Positions 21,627-32,800 of a stretch of DNA of 64,000 bases are shown here, in pieces. Each line of letters starts with the position of its first letter. Within the stretch, counting starts at the first letter, position 1. The stretch comes from Paraspadella gotoi (Eukaryota > Chaetognatha), in contig CM119268.1 in assembly GCA_051294375.1 (NCBI GenBank), forward strand, positions 9,483,216-9,547,215, read 5' to 3'. The translations under genes and the position numbers were made by a program. The notes beneath the pieces were generated by a model. It worked only from the letters and a program-made list of their open reading frames with translations. It was not told where the DNA came from and searched no databases.

Positions 21627-22556
21627 ATGGGCGTAGACATTTGCCACAAGTACATGCGCAAAGTGCGACGAACGGAACCAAAAAGCAAAGATATTTATCT
21701 TCGGCTCCTCGTGAAATTGTACAGGTTCTTAGCAAGAAGAACTGAGTCCAAGTTCAACAAGGTACGAAGAGAAGACTTTTTGTAATTATCCAATTTATTT
21801 CGGTAAAGTGTGCAAGTTGTCATCGTTTTTTATTTAGGTTGTCCTCAAGCGACTTTACATGAGTCGGGTGAACCGGCCTCCTATGTCAATTGCTCGTGTT
21901 TCGAGAATGATGAAGAAACCAGGTCAGGTCTATTATAGTTTGTTTCAATCAGAAAGAAGTTATCTTTTTCTAATTATAGATCACATAATGATTTTATCAA
22001 TGACTCTCATAAAAGGTCGAGATGGGAAAACTGCTGTCGTGGTCGGTACAGTCACCGACGACCCGCGTCTTCTTCAAGTTCCTAAGTTAAAGTTGACGGC
22101 GATGCACGTCACGGCGAGAGCCAGGGAACGCATTCTCAAGGTGAACCCGACTGAGGTGTTATTTGTCGGACTAATAATAGAAATTATCTTTGTGATTTTT
22201 AATTCAGGCGGGAGGCGAAGTGATGACGTTCGATCGTCTCGCACTCGACTCTCCCAAGGGTCAAAACACAGTTCTCATCCAGGTGAGGCTTTTCTCTCTC
22301 TCCCTCCCTTCCTCCCACTCTCCCCTTCTCCTCTTCCTCCCTCTCTCCGCCTTCTCGCTCCCCCCTCTTTTCGGGCCTCTTCTTTTATTTCTGCCTTCAT
22401 TCTTATCAGGGCCGCCGCTCCGCCCGCACGGCCAACCGTTACTTCGGCAAGGCTCCCGGACAGCCGCACTCGGACACGCGCCCCCGCGTCCGGGCCAAGG
22501 GTCGCAAGTTCGAACGCGCTCGTGGCCGACGCCCCGGTTGCGGCTTTAAAGTTTAG
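21627..22556 (+). CDS. RPL18: 60S ribosomal protein L18 (eL18)
   Basis: Exons 21627-21761, 21838-21922, 22016-22140, 22208-22282 and 22410-22556 give 188 residues, the usual animal length. Motifs are MGVDI at the start, '[20 protein letters not shown]', '[15 protein letters not shown]', '[15 protein letters not shown]', '[11 protein letters not shown]' and '[12 protein letters not shown]' near the C-terminus. It is a structural protein of the large cytosolic ribosomal subunit. All splice sites are GT-AG. A polyadenylation signal follows at 22675-22680, and the next gene begins only 161 bases after the stop. Confidence 0.98.
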
Positions 22557-22674
22557 TCAGCTACGACTTGTGGCCTCGCGAGATTTCTACGTCTATGAAC
22601 AGAACGAATTTGCCTTTTTCAATTAGTAATTTTGATCTATCTTCTTAAATACAATTTTTGTATTAAGTATAAGA

Positions 22675-22698
22675 AATAAAAGGCTTCCAAACTTTTAG
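22675..22698 (+). promoter_or_regulatory. RPL18 poly(A) signal followed at once by an acceptor-like site
   Basis: AATAAA at 22675-22680 is followed by 'aacttttag' ending at 22698, 19 bases before the ERMARD ATG. This order (polyadenylation signal, U-rich stretch, 3' splice site, ATG) is what operon junctions look like in trans-splicing animals. Whether it is used is inference. Confidence 0.4.
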
Positions 22699-22717
22699 TT
22701 GCTATTTATTTATTAAA

Positions 22718-25340
22718 ATGATTGAGATCGAGGTTCCGGAATCGTTTTTGTCGCCCAAAATTCAACAACTTTTTCGACTAACCGTCGACAATAAAGCGGT
22801 GACTAATAACTGCAACAACCTCGACGGCTTCTCCAACGCCTCTCCCTTTGACTCGGCATACCCTCTTCCGGTCCTCGATTCGGAACGAACGCTCTCGGCG
22901 CTGGGTCCGTATCTCGTAGAGGTCTTTCGCGTTGACGACACTTTTGATGCTGTTCTAGAGACAATCGCTCCTTGGATTTGGGAGGCGGAAAGGCGATGGT
23001 CGTTGCTTCCGGACGAGGATGAGCGGGAGTTTTTATTAAAGCATTTTGGGTGGGTTTCAGTAATTTCACCCGCAAGGGTTCTCATTTGTGTCATAAACGT
23101 GTGTGCTGGAGTGTGTGCTGTTTGAGTTCAGACGATTTCGATCGGTCTTCCACACATTTGTTGATTTGAGTTCAAGCTTAATTTGCCCCTCGCACTCTTC
23201 ATTCTTAGTTGGACGAGAGAACCCGAGGCTTTTCTTCGATCTGTGGAGTTATTTCTATCTAAAGAAGTTGTTGATCACGTTGTCGCCTACCTTATTCTCA
23301 CCACCGCCATAGAGCGATCGCTCAAGGATGTCTTCCTACATTTGAGTGGAGGATCTTCACCGCCTCTTTTATTGAGGTACGGAACTTTCCATGATCAATG
23401 ATCATTTATAAGTAATAGGTTCTTTTTTTCTCAACGGAAAGATGACTCATCTTAAGAGAAGACGAAACAGGTTTTCCGCTTGAAGAATTGAGCGCGAAGT
23501 CGACCCTTTATTCTTCTTTATGAAATCACACTGTCCCTCTATTTTTCTACTACTGCTTCCCGCGACCAGAGATCTTCTTTTGACTTCCGAGCTGGCCACA
23601 TCTCTCTCCCGCCCCATTGTCCTCCTCTTTCGAGCCTTTCTCGGTTCTCCATTGTCTCTCAACCTTCGCAACATTTTCTGGCATGGATTCTGTCAACCCG
23701 GCGACGTCTCTCCGGCCTACGGCTTCTTTCTGCTCTCCGTCGTCGTCTCCGTCGGACGCCGATTCCGTCAGAGTCCGGAGTTTGTGCCGAGCGTTAGATC
23801 GCCACTGGCCTCTTTTAGTCAAACGGAGGTTGGTAGATTAACATTAGATTCAAAGAAAAATTACGTCTCTTTCTTACTCTGCCATTTCCTGTTTGGCGCC
23901 CAGGAATTCTGCTCTGATTTCCCGCTCTTTTCGCTCAATAACTTGGACGCTCTGCCACGCTTCATTCCTCTTCGCTGGCGCCCGACCGTTGCGCGTTTGA
24001 CTCGTGATCTCGATGGAGCCTCTGTTTTTGACATAACTTTCGGTTTCGTACTTCTGCTGCCGCTTGTAGAGAGCGTTTCGAGGATTCGGTTCGCCCGAGC
24101 GAATGAGTCGGCATCGAGGATAATGACGGCCGAATGCGAAGGTTAATTAGTCACATTGAATTTTACCCATTATTATAAATACAAATAAAATTAGAAATAA
24201 TTCACTCGGTCCTTAGAGTTTTACACGACGTTCGATGTGATGTTGGCACCGACAGCCAAACGCGACCACGACGACTCCGCCGGTGACAACCGCCTCGTCG
24301 ACGACCTCGGAGTTCCGCTGATGGAACTACTCTTCGACTTGTTGCAGCTTCCTAGCGGCCCTCGTCTTCGAGACCGTCTAGGTCACGGCGAGATAAAATT
24401 TCCCTGGAAGGCCAAAGAGGACATGAGTGTGGAAACGAAAGACGTACTGTCGCGTCGCAGTCTCCAATTTCTTTTGTCCCTGCTTTTAGCCTTAGCGTCT
24501 GACGGATCTCAACCGTTCGATCTAATCCCCGCTTCAAATTATTTCTCCACCTACAAATCTCGTTTTCATCCCATCGCCCTTTTGCGGTCGAGACTCGAAT
24601 CGGCGCTGGTGTTGTCCCGCGACGGCGACTGGAACGTTATCGCGGTCTCCATCAACGAGCGTGTTGAGGGCGTGGCTGCCAACGTCGAGGCGAAACGCGT
24701 CGACGGAATGCGGGAAGATGAAGGCGGACGACGAAGGCTTCAAGGAGCGTGGGCGCACGCATGTCGCGTCGCGGCGTCTTCCCTAGATTTTTTCGAGGGC
24801 GATATTGAGAATCGTGACGAGTCTTTTCATGATCGGATGTGGTTAGAAGAAATAGCATCTCGACTATTGACAGTCTGTTCGAAGGAGAATCAGCCGACGA
24901 CGTTGTTCAGAGATTTGGGCGGAAGGTCGTCGACTCTCCCAGAATTCACGACACTTTCGCGTCAATGCGCCGATCAGATTCAGCGAGCTTTTCGCGAGAT
25001 TTTCTCCACTTGGTCGAACTTCGAGGATCTTTGGGCGCGTCGAAAATTGAGATCGAGACAGCGACTCACTTACCTCAGGTTTCTCGCCGTCGTGCCATTA
25101 ATTCTCCGGACTCTCTCCATCTCCCTCGTCTTGTTAGTCAAATACTATGAAAATCTGAAAATCTCGAACGAGAACGCGGAGAACGATCATAAGTTTGTCA
25201 GGCGGATGTTGACGTCGCTTGAAAATTTGTCTTCCTTCGTCAACTTTAAGAAAAATCGATGGGACGATTGTTACAAATTGATCGTTGACCTCGCGCCCGC
25301 TTTTCTTCATGCTTTAGATATTTTCGACGCATCTGATTAG
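22718..25340 (+). CDS. ERMARD: ERMARD-like ER membrane-associated RNA degradation protein (DUF4209)
   Basis: Exons 22718-23049, 23209-23376, 23570-23828, 23904-24141 and 24217-25340 give 706 residues, close to the vertebrate length. The key motif is 'SLNLRNIFWHGF' (near 23655-23695), the DUF4209 signature. Also seen are 'ETIAPWIWEAERRWSLLPDE' in exon 1, a helical middle part, and a hydrophobic stretch 'FLAVVPLILRTLSISLVLLV' near the C-terminus that fits a membrane segment. The family is poorly characterised; the human gene is linked to neuronal migration and ER-associated RNA turnover. I infer an ER location from the family and the hydrophobic segment. It lies directly downstream of RPL18 and 206 bases upstream of WDTC1, on the same strand. 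Confidence 0.75.
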
Positions 25341-25380
25341 CGAAAAAATTTTTCGTTCAAGTGGTTTTTGCTATAATTTT

Positions 25381-25382
25381 AG
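25381..25382 (+). promoter_or_regulatory. Acceptor-like site upstream of WDTC1
   Basis: 'gctataattttag' ends at 25382, 165 bases before the WDTC1 ATG and only 42 bases after the ERMARD stop. With so little room for a separate promoter, a trans-splice acceptor is possible. It is not proven. Confidence 0.3.
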
Positions 25383-25546
25383 ATCCTCTGTTCGTTAAAT
25401 AGGCGGGCGATTAGGCACTTGGCAATGTGAGATGAACGGTGCAAGACTTTGACCCTGATCGCAAGAACTTTATCTGTGATAAAACGGTCTCCTCCGCGAG
25501 TAAAACTTTCTTCGAATTCTCCGGCAATGGAAATAAACATAAAACA

Positions 25547-28500
25547 ATGTTGAAGTGCTATGATCTCAAAGCAGAGTCTGCGGATGTCAGCGGCGCGTCG
25601 CCCGCGACCGTCAAACCCTCGGGGTCGCCGGTCTACGCCTTCGAGGGCGTCGCGAGAACGCCTTCCATGCACAGGTAGCTATTTTACGATTACCGCAGCT
25701 GAGCGGAGCGTTCTCTTGACGACTTAACCTGTTTTAGCAGCACGTTACGCCGATTCCGGCGCGGCGCGCGCTTTCAAGGAGGCGGCTCCGTGAACTTCGC
25801 ACGCCTCTTGCGTGGGCGAGAAACGGATAGTTCCTCAGTAGGGACCGCCTTCGAACGCGCCTCTCAAGTGACCGCGGAGATGGTGAGGCGACTTGGGCTA
25901 CAAGCGGAATTGACCGGCCACACCGGTTGCGTCAACTGCCTCGAGTGGAACCATGACGGATCGTTGCTTGCCAGCGGCTCCGACGACGTATCTGTTATAA
26001 TTTGGGAACCGATGCGTGGTGAGTGGAAATGCTGCTCTCTTTCACAAGAATCTTATTTCTCATTTCACAATCATGAATGTATTGTTTTTAAGGTCGAAAA
26101 TTGCGCAAAATTCGCACCGGCCACACTGGAAATATTTTTTCGGTCAAGTTTCTTCCCGAATCCAACGACAACGTCATCGTTACGGGTCTCTTGTTATTTT
26201 GCTAGATTTTATTATTTTCTGCGATCTTTGATCTGGCTCTTCTCCTCTTGCTCTTCCAGGCGCCGCGGACTACAAGGTTCGCGTCCACGACTTATCGACG
26301 TCGCCTTCGAGCTCTTCGGGTTCCGATGGTTCCGTGTTCAACGGGGCTTCTGCCCAGGTCTTCTCTTGCCACGCCGGGCGGGTGAAGCGCCTGGCCACGG
26401 CGCCCGGGCTGCCCCACGTCTTTTGGTCGGGGGCAGAAGACGGGCTCGTGATGGAGGTGAGCGTGGGAGCGGGAGGTGTGTCCATGATCTAATGCTTCGG
26501 AAAATGTTTTTTTTTAAATTTCTCCTCAGTTCGACCTCCGAAACCCAGAACTCAGCAACGCTACGCATCCCAAAAACGTTCTCATCAATCTCAATCATCA
26601 TTTAGGTAAGATTCCATTCACTCCAAGAAAACGCTTGACCCTATACCTCTCATGTTTACGACCAACGTGTGATCATCATCAGGGCTCAACGCGGAAGTGA
26701 AATGTTTGAGCGTGAATCCTCTCCGCCCTCACCTTTTGGCCGTCGGTGCCAATGACCCTTTTGTTCGCGTCTTCGACCGTCGAATGCTGACTTGTTCGTC
26801 CGTCAAGTACCCCAACGGATCCCAAGGACAGGGGTAAGTTAGGGGCGAGAAATTTGAATTAAGTCTTTGAATTCATAAGAGACTTGGATGAATCGACGAG
26901 TGTCCTTCACAAATCCGCAAGAGTTTCGAAACAAGTCCAAGGTAATGTTGGTCTTATCTCGTTCATTTCAGACACGACGCCGAAAGAAGTTCCTCGCGAT
27001 ACCCGGCACCGTTGGAGCAAAGGCACGCGCTTCTCAATCATCTTTTGTCCGAAGAGGGGGACTTGCTCACCGTGAGTCGGACTCTTCCTTACTTTTTTCT
27101 GCGTGTGGCCCATTTATTGTCTTTTTTAAAAATTTTAATATCCATTTTCAGCCCGAATCGGCTCAGTTTTTCGTCGCGGGACACCTCCCTATCAAACAGG
27201 AGGACTATCGACGTCGGTATCGCCAGTTGGCCTCAACTTACCTCACATTCAGGCGAGACAAAAAAAATTAAGTCAAAGCAAAACACGTCGGTTGACTGAT
27301 TAAATTTAATGTACTCGAAATTTTTAAACAGCCCTGACGGAACGGAGCTGTTGGCAAATTTAGGCGGAGAACAGCTCTACCTGTTCGACTTGAACGAAAG
27401 CGACCGACCGAAACGCCTCGACCTTACAGCCTTTGCCGGGAGCTGGAACCGCAGGTCTGTTTCCTGCCGCTCTTTTAAACTTTCCAACATTAAAAATTTA
27501 AAATTTAAAAATAATTTTTGAATGACTCCATTTGTTTAATTTTTCAGCGTCACCGTAGAAAAATCCAAAGAATCAGAAGAATCCGATCGAAGTACGACGG
27601 AAAGTGATTCGGGAACGGAGAGCGAAGGTGATGGGAAAGGAGGAAGCTTTAAAGATAATAAGCTCGGATTTTCGCTCATGAGCGATTTAATTACGAATTT
27701 ATGATGTTATTAACGTTTGTTGCCAATCCATTGTTCAGAGAGCGCTGCGACGGACGTGAAGAGATCTCGGCTGACGTCGTCCCGAGAATCGGAATCAAAT
27801 CAGACGCAACCGATGGCCCCGCAGGTCGAATCGCTCAAAGAGAAAGGCAATCAGGCTTTCAACAGACAGGTGAGAATGGATAATATGCAGTATGCGACCC
27901 GTAAAGTTTAAGAAACTTAAATTCTGCTGTTTGTAACTCTTCAGCATTATTCCTCGGCGATTTCCCTCTACAACGAAGCTCTCTCCGTCGACTCTGCCTC
28001 CGCTATTCTCTACGCAAATCGGGCGGCGGCTCTGATGAAACGGGGGTGAGGATGGAAGTCTTATATCGACTTCGAGAATCTCTCCCTCACTTTATTAAAT
28101 TTTAGGTGGGACGGAGATTTGTACGCGGCTCTGCGTGATTGCCACACTGCCCTTAAAGGAGAAAGCCTCCCCTCTGTCAAATGCAAAGCTCACTTCCGCT
28201 TAGGTAAACATTTTTTTCGCGATTTAAATTAAGTTGCAATAAAATTTTCACCGGCACAAGCTTCGATTTTTCTGCCTCTCCAGCGAAATGCCTGTACGAG
28301 CTCCAGTGGACGCGCGAGGCGCTCGACTGCTTGGCCCGCTTCAAGCTCGATTTTCCCGAGCACGCGGCCAAGGAACCTTGCGAGACCCTGGAAAGAGACA
28401 TAAAAGCCGCCATATTTGCTAGGACAGGTAAGGACAAAGACGGAGGCGGCGACGACGATGATGACGACGAAGAGGACGAGCCCTCACTCGAAAAGATGCG

Positions 28501-29396
28501 AAAAAAAAAGTAAGTTGCTTTTATCATTATTTTGATTTTCATTATCTGATTTTCATTAAGGGTATTGCTATGCAGTTTGCATAATGCTTTTCCAGTTTAT
28601 CGTTAGTGTTGCTAAGTCGGTACGAGGTAGTTAATTGAGTAATGAACTTTGAATAAAGAGATGATACGATATGCCATTTGATTTTAATGCGTAATAGATT
28701 GCTTGTAGTCAAAAAAAGGAACATATTAATAAGAAAAAAAACCTCCCGTGATCCGGACAGATCACGCCGTAACGGGCGCCGCTCGCCGCCCGGTGGATAT
28801 CGGCTCAGCGAAAAAGAGAAAAACTGGCGTGCCTCTTCCAAAGACTACAAGTTGCGTTTCGCCGGCCACTGCAACACGACGACCGACATCAAGGAAGCCA
28901 ACTTTTTCGGCAGCAACGGCCAGTTTATCTTGGCCGGCTCCGACGACGGCTCCTTCTTCGTTTGGGACCGGAGCACCACCAATATCGCCAGGTGGTTATT
29001 TGTCGATTGATGATCGATAGACTGTCGACTGAAAATTAAATAACTTTAAACATGACACCCCCCCCTCTGGACAGAGTCCTTCGCGGCGACGACTCCATCG
29101 TCAATTGTCTCCAACCGCATCCCAGCTGCTGCCTTCTCGCCTCCTCGGGGATCGACCCAGTCGTCCGCTTGTGGTCGCCGCGACCCGACGATGGCATCAA
29201 GGACGAGAGAGAGGTTTCGGATTCGGACGACGCCGCTTTCGCCAATCAACGGCGGATGAACGCGGATCCCCTGGAGGTGATGCTCATGAACATGGGATAT
29301 CGCGTCAGAGGCGATGAAGACGACGATAACGATGACGAAGAGGAAGAGGGGTCGGCCGAGGGCGGACGAGCGCACGTGGTCTGCCCAACGAGCTGA
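25547..29396 (+). CDS. WDTC1: WD and tetratricopeptide repeats protein 1 (DCAF9, Adipose homologue)
   Basis: Exons 25547-25674, 25741-26018, 26093-26185, 26260-26456, 26530-26605, 26683-26833, 26972-27071, 27152-27252, 27332-27454, 27548-27627, 27739-27869, 27945-28045, 28106-28203, 28284-28509, 28761-28991 and 29075-29396 give 811 residues. WD repeats include 'GHTGCVNCLEWNHDGSLLAS' and 'GHTGNIFSVKFLP'. A TPR block follows (EKGNQAFNRQ, YANRAAALMKRGWDGDLYAA), then C-terminal WD repeats with 'GHCNTTTDIKEANFFGSN' and 'NADPLEVMLMNMGYR'. The protein is a substrate adaptor of CUL4-DDB1 ubiquitin ligases and an anti-obesity factor in flies and mice. The intron after 27252 has a GC donor (TCAG|GCGAGA). 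The exon boundary between 28509 and 28761 is uncertain, because a donor at 28431 with an acceptor at 28708 also stays in frame. The N-terminal exon is not conserved. Confidence 0.95.
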
Positions 29397-29762
29397 ACTT
29401 TGGCTTTTTGCAATATGCCATGAAGATTAAGTAGTTTTTAGTTATATCTTCGGGACTTGTTAATGATTTTAACTTCGGTTTACACGAACTCTCTCACTCA
29501 CTCGCAAACAAAATACAGATAGTCCTTACCGCTACAAAACGATTTAGTTAGTCTCTAGTTTTTATGCACTTACGCAATCGTCTTCCCGATTATCTTGTTC
29601 TGATGTCAATCGTAATTCTCCGATATTTAGACATGACTCCTCCTTTGCTAAAGTGTTTTGTTTTTAAATCGCTACCAAATGTTGTGGTCCACGTGCTCGA
29701 TCATTGTTAACCGTATCTCGCTTTATAGTAATAGATTGTTGTTTTTCTCCCCATTTTTTTTT

Positions 29763-29764
29763 AG
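29763..29764 (+). promoter_or_regulatory. Strong acceptor-like site upstream of the KIND-FERM-PDZ gene
   Basis: A run of ten T followed by 'ag' ends at 29764, 59 bases before the chosen ATG. It is either the end of a 5'UTR intron or a leader trans-splice site. Confidence 0.4.
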
Positions 29765-29823
29765 AAAGTTGAGAAATTACTTATCAATATTTTTTTGTGA
29801 CTGATGTCTCGAAAAGCCGAGCC

Positions 29824-32800
29824 ATGCTGGACTCGCTGCGGGTGACTCTGTCGGAAGTGCTGGAAGTTCGAGGATGCGGCATCAACGAGGGGGAAGCGTG
29901 GGCGGTGTTGCAACGAGGCATTGAACGCCTGCAGGATGCGTTTTACATAAACGGTGGTGGAAGTACGAGATGTCGTCGAGAAAGAACGCGCGTGGAGCTT
30001 GTAAAGCCGGATGGAAGACCAAAAATTTGGATCTCTTTGGAGACGCTCTGTATCAATCCGGGGTGAGTCTTCTTCTTCATTCATTAATTTATATTTTGTT
30101 ATAAATTTTATTGTAATATTGTTGTATCAAACTCGACTGTTCAGTGGGCGCGTTACATTCGACGATCTGGTGAACAATGTCACGTGGAAAACGTCGGAAA
30201 CAGTTGCTCCTGAAATAAGATCGCAAATTGAAACAAAGGTAAAACCTTAATTTTTCTTCGTGGCGTCAGTTCATAGCTTTTTCTTTTCACCGTCTTCAAA
30301 ACTTTTTTTCCGTTAAAAGCGTCGTCTCTCCGAAGAAGAAATGGAACGGATCTACATGTTCGCCCTTGGAACGACTGTCTTCCAGGCGTTGGACTTCCGG
30401 CGAGACGTTGAGGACAGCCTTTCCGTCGGTTTCGACTTGGACGATCTTCTTTGTCGAATGTGCGACGACGAAGGAGAGAAACGGGCGGGAATCTCCGAAG
30501 TTTTGAGAGTGAGTCACGTTAAGAAGGATTCCGAGTATTTTTAATTTAATTTAATTTAAACGACGGCGTCTTTTTCTTGGTTTTGACAGACATGCTCGGC
30601 TCATGGGCCTTCTCCCGATCCGCATCTAAAAGCCCTTCACTCGTCAGTCCTGGGTTCTCTTCAAGATATCCTTCCACCCGGAGTATCGTCGGCGGAGGTC
30701 CTGCGCGAGCCAGATGAGAATAGACGACCTTTTTCTGCATCTTCTTCCAGGCTAGAAATTTACTTGATTAGCCTCTAAATTGTCCGGTTTTAACTTCTCT
30801 TTTTTCCATTCTTTCAGGCGTCCCCTATCGTCGCTTTCCAACGCGTCCCGCCTGACTCCCGACGGTGCCCTCTCCTTCTCAACTGCTCCTCCCAAACCTC
30901 AGTCAAGCCTCGGCAGCGCCGGGAGCCGCAGCGGCGCTTCTAGTCCTCGATACGTGGATCGAGTGAATAATGGAACCGACTTTGACGTTGAGAACTGGCT
31001 TCCGGAAACGACTCTCAAAGAAGAGACGCCATTGAGATCCTTGCCTGATCTTGCGGAGGCGCAGGCGTCTCCGCGATCTGACAACTTCGAACGATTCAAA
31101 AACTCGCCGGCGATTTCGGCGGAAGTCAAGGAAGCGCTTGAGAGAATAGAGGAAAGGAGAAAGCGGTTTGAGAAAAAGCAATCAAAAAACGACCCCGAAA
31201 GGACCGTAAGCATGCGACTTCCGCCCGAAAGACTTGATTTATCTGGAAACTTGAAAACTCGTCATTACTCTTGCCACAATATCCGCGCCTTGTCTGCTCG
31301 ACCGAGTTCTTATTTTCCACGAAAGATGCCGGGTGAGGTTGACGAAAAACTGACCGCAACTCGCCCGCCTTCGCTTCGCCCTTCCAAAGCAGCGCTTCTC
31401 GCCACGCCTCCCAAATACGACGCTGCTATTTTCCCGCCAACCATCAGCGTCGCTGATTGCACTACGCTCGATTTAACGTGAGTCTGAAATCATCTTTTCA
31501 ATCTCTATTGCTTAATCCCTTCTTCAACTTTATTTTAATTTTTCCAGCGCCGCCGACCTCTCAGATTTAGCCTCTTTGCAATTGCGCGATAACGAGAAAA
31601 AAGCGGAAGAGCAACGCCTCAAGTTGATGGAACGCCGGAATCGGGAATCGCGACGCGTGGCCTCGACGCCGGAGTTTTTTGTAACGACGCCGCGCCCCCC
31701 TCGCGTTTTGCGCATGCCGGAACACGTGGCGCCGACGCCGTCAGAGGGCGCCGAGCGTCATCTGGTGGTAGTGATGCTCGACGGAGAGAAGATCGATATG
31801 ACCGTCGACGTCGAGGTCACTGGGCAACAGGTGAAGTTGAATGGGATAATTTAATATTTAATGTTAAGTATCTGGACCAAGCAACTTATCTCTTTTAAGG
31901 TCTTGGATTCCCTATCCTTCCACTTCGACCTCAAAGAGACTTTCTTCTTCGGCTTCGCCTTCGTCGACGACGGCGAATACTTCTTCCTCGATCCCGAGAC
32001 CAAGTTGGCCAAAGAGGCTCCGCCTGATTGGGGCGCCAAACGCGCCAAGCGACCGCCACAGTCCCCGCCTCCGGTCTTTAGCGTCTTTTTCCGAGTCAAG
32101 TTTTTCATCGACAATCTCGCCCTTCTCATTCACCAATCCACACGGCACTTGCTCTACCTGCAGCTTCGGCGCGACCTCCTCGAGGGTCTCCTCTCGTGCG
32201 ATGTTTCTTCGGCCCTTTCGTTGGCCTCTCTGGCGCTGCAGGCGGAATTCGGCGACTTCGCCATCGAGACGGAGAGACGATATTTTGAACCAGAGCAGGT
32301 TCGTGAGAGAAACGTTGATTAATAATCAATTTAAATTTAGCTCTTCAATCTCATTACGTGCGGCATTTAAAAAACTAAAAATTATTTTGCATTTATATTT
32401 GAATTTTTTAATTATTTTTTAAATTATTTTTTACTTATTTGAATACATCATTTAATCCTATCTTAATAAAACCGGATGATAATTTTTGATTTGATAATAA
32501 TCCTAATATAAGCTCCCCCCTCCCCTCCCTTAGTACGTCTCCCTGGCAACGATCGACGCCTACGGATCCGATTACATCATCTCCTCCGTCCCTCGGCTCC
32601 ACGCCGCTTTACGCGGTCGATCAACACTAGAAGCCGAATCCGCTTTCATCGCCGAAGCCAGACGCCTTCCCGACTACGGCGTCCATTTTCATCAACTGAA
32701 GGCGGAGAAGAAGAAGACGGCGACGTCGGTGTGGATCGGCGCAAGCGTTAGCGGCGTCGCTTTGTGCAAGTTTGAAAAGCCTGCCTCGGGAAGACAACGG

